This document shows, piece after piece, positions 61,581 through 64,000 of a stretch of DNA of 64,000 nt. The stretch is taken from assembly GCF_009389715.1 (NCBI RefSeq), contig NC_052407.1:9334475-9398474 (forward strand), given 5' to 3'. The number at the start of each line of letters is the position of its first letter. Position 1 is the first letter of the stretch. Below the pieces are notes generated by a model, which was given only the letters and a program-made list of their open reading frames with translations, was not told the origin of the DNA and did no database searches. Made by a program: the position numbers and the translations under genes. Origin of the DNA: Phoenix dactylifera (lineage: Eukaryota; Streptophyta; Magnoliopsida; Arecales; Arecaceae).

Positions 61581-63463
61581 ATTGATGCAATAACAACAAT
61601 CAGAAGAGGCACCCTTTATATTGGAATAACCAAATCAAAGCGCACCTCAATTTTGATCAGACTAGCACTCCAAAGAGGTTATTATATACCATGTTAGCAT
61701 GATTCAAACTGCCTAATGCCTGAAGTCAAGAGTTGTCAAAAAAGAACTTGAAAGTTTATCTAGAACAGAATTATAACATTCTCAACTTAGAGATTTTGCA
61801 AATTGCCATTATGGACTAACAAGATTTCAAGGGTAATCAGTAACTATCAAAACCTGAACCATGAGCAGCATAGAGTCTGAAGGTGCTATAAATAGAAATA
61901 TAATTATCCATATACGATGCAAAATTTTTAAGACCAGAGGACTTATTTGAATGATCAATGATCAAAGACTTCTCCATACAAGAACCTCTATTTGCCTTCT
62001 ATGTTTTATAACAATATACACCAAAAATGTTGATGTAACTGTCAGTTCTGTTCAGCACAAATGACCACTTCTAACAGTAGCAAGACAGGAAGCATAAGGT
62101 CAAACTAATGTGCCATTAATCAATGAAATGACAAATCCTTTTGTAGATCAGGTCAAATTATTTTTCTTCTTTGTATTTGCTTATGATGCACTTTGATCAT
62201 GCAAGACCCACATCCCTATCCTGCAAGGATGAAGTTAGGTGGGAACTTATCTTAGGTTGATGAACATGCAATCAAGGATGACTGAGACTAGGTATTAGAG
62301 GAAAGAAAGGAATGACTGCCATGAAGCAGGGAAAAGGGTTGGACTGCTTTGCTTCCTTAATTAACATTCCCAGAGGCTATTGCAATCTTTCTTCATTTTC
62401 CTTTGTTCTAATATTTGACAAGCATGACCAAGTAGAGCAGTTTCTAAGCATCAATAGTGCAAACTGATTTATGAGAACCAGAATGTAATCCGCCAAAATG
62501 TTTCCAGCATCAAGATTCACACTCACAAATTTGTGAGTAGCACTGTTAATTAACATTTAATATCAAAATATGGAGGTTAATAAGATTAACAGAATACCAT
62601 GGTATATGCCTTTAGAAAGCCTCCAATTAACATTATCACTGCATTGTAGTGTTAACTTCAAAAGCAGATTCAGCAATAAAACTCTCCTGTGAATAGACAA
62701 TAACTTTGCCACATGTTGCATAATGAAGAGCAAGGATGTAACTTCTAATACTTTAACTAGTTCTGCAATAATAAAATACAAGAACAATAACAGGAAATGA
62801 TTCCAGAAATAACTTGAGTTCTGCAACTTAACCTTTTTTTGCAGGGTGATAGATTCTATAACATAAAAATTGAAAGGATGTAGAAGTGTAGCCAGTAAAT
62901 AAAGAAACATAGGCAATGAAAAGGCAAGATCTAAAAAGTACAATATTAAGGAATTATGGAAAATACTTGACATTTTCCAACATTGGGCTAATATGTAGTT
63001 AAGTCAAAAACCCAGCTGGAAACATTCTACTTTGGGCCTATTTGGGTAATCTAGCATGATTGGGCTGGATTTCCTGCTGGATTCATGGATGGGGAAGCCC
63101 ATTTGGGCATGGCCCATGTCAACCCAACACACCCCTAGCCCGAATCCTATGGGATTAAAAAAAAGACCCCTTAGTTATAATAATATTTATTTAATATTCA
63201 GTTATAATTTTAATTTAATTTAAATATATTAAGATATTTATTTCATCATTATAACATCACGGTTCAATTTTGGTTGACCCAATAGTTGAACTAGTGACCC
63301 GTGACCGGTATCTTTTTCAATTCAATCAATGCTCTATGTTTTAAAACATTCTTATCTATTGCCCATTATTAGAGCTTATTGTTCCAAATTTTCTCTAATA
63401 ATTCTGCAAATATCCTATACCCCATTGATATGCACACCTTATATAACATATCATGCTAAATAC
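61581..63463. other. Intergenic, no gene seen
   Basis: AT-rich. 63030-63160 has GGGCTGG/TTGGGC-type words like degenerate hAT MITE interiors. The frame at 62563-62973 (minus) is Leu/Phe-rich from AT composition and carries no domain I recognise. Confidence 0.45.
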
Positions 63464-63654
63464 TAGAGTTTGAAATACCAACAGTACTGCCCTATACCAT
63501 AGTATATACCTCCCTAAATTGCGTACTGTACAACCTCATAGCAACACAATCTTTTATATATGCCAACAAACCATAAGTAGATATGGGGTGTAATGTAGTA
63601 CATACTATGCCGGTCCACCATGGTTACGCCCCATACCATGGTATCTCAAACCTT
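63464..63654. mobile_element. Decayed MITE-like element
   Basis: The left end AGAGTTTGAAATACCA and the right end read inward, AAGGTTTGAGATACCATGG, form an imperfect inverted repeat about 190 bases apart. The interior has ATACC/GTACC words resembling the element at 61382-61573. No clear target duplication was found. Confidence 0.5.
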
Positions 63655-64000
63655 GCTAATGACAAACAATGTTCTCTGTCCTTCTCCCTAGTATTCTTCA
63701 ATGCAAGCCCAACATGTCTACCAGACCTTGAAGGAAAACAAATGAAAGTTTGAAAATCATCCATGACGTTGGCTCTATTCTATCTTTCCAAAATTTATAA
63801 GTCAATCTGACTTGCTCATTTTTATGGTGAATTCTAAATTTTTTTATGCTAATGGGTAATGTTATCTGCAAGCCAAACAAGCCTAGGCCTCTTAAATGGG
63901 TTCAGCGAGGGCTACCAACTCAAAAGCAAGGCTTGAACTAGAAAACATGTTCCTTTTATCAAGTGGGCCGAGATTGGGCTTAACTATTGTAACAACTCAG
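63655..64000. other. Intergenic end of window, no gene seen
   Basis: AT-rich sequence with no recognised coding region or element end up to the edge of the window. Confidence 0.4.

Noticed and set aside
1-64000. CRISPR arrays, operons, prokaryotic promoters and rRNA genes
   Set aside because: Nothing of this kind is present. Spliced genes and plant elements show this is eukaryotic nuclear DNA, and the direct repeats lack regular spacers.

Overview
The window is plant nuclear DNA. Genes are split by short GT-AG introns, intergenic DNA is AT-rich and full of MITEs, retroelement fossils and microsatellites, and one gene encodes the photosystem II protein PsbP with a plastid transit peptide. Gene structure and protein style fit a monocot. 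A palm is my best guess, but that is an inference from general impression and not from a diagnostic marker.

Layout. 1-1.2 kb: CT/GA-rich DNA that looks like the 5' leader exon and first intron of a minus-strand gene running off the left edge (tentative). 1.9-12 kb: gene-poor, with a hAT-like element holding a 162-bp tandem duplication, a long purine tract, a TATG microsatellite and an inverted-repeat element. 12.5-40.6 kb: a dispersed cluster of F-box genes of the At3g48880-like F-box/LRR type. Three are long two-exon genes on the plus strand (12549, 21490, 39620; 274, 274 and 280 aa). Two are short three-coding-exon genes on the minus strand (26577-28344 and 33855-35574; 196 and 187 aa). One is an exon-2 relic (about 24181-24475). 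Between them lie a 5'-truncated LINE with 16-bp target-site duplications, a second LINE fragment, a Ty1/copia fossil, two Harbinger-type MITEs and two hAT-type MITEs with 8-bp duplications. 42.6-47.8 kb: retroelement fossils (a pair of about 0.9-kb direct repeats with an LTR-like insert between them). 51.9-55.2 kb: a four-exon CorA/MRS2-like magnesium-transporter-type gene (452 aa) with the GMN motif. 58.6-60.6 kb: a complete four-exon psbP gene (259 aa) whose leader is a pure GA repeat ending at the ATG. 60.6-64 kb: intergenic DNA with a GTACC-rich MITE and other repeats.

How the parts relate. The F-box proteins would serve as substrate receptors of SCF ubiquitin ligases. The long copies keep an LRR-like half that would bind substrate. 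The short copies replace it with a tail of about 38-40 residues that they share with each other, and they gain an extra short N-terminal coding exon. The CorA-like gene and psbP are ordinary single-copy neighbours with no functional link to the cluster that the sequence shows. The most notable points are the short tail-bearing F-box pair, a GC-AG intron in the second long gene, tandem copies of a splice acceptor inside an intron of one short gene, and a hAT MITE inserted at the likely transcription start of that same gene.

All exon joins were worked out by hand from reading frame, splice consensus and paralogue comparison. None is backed by transcript data.
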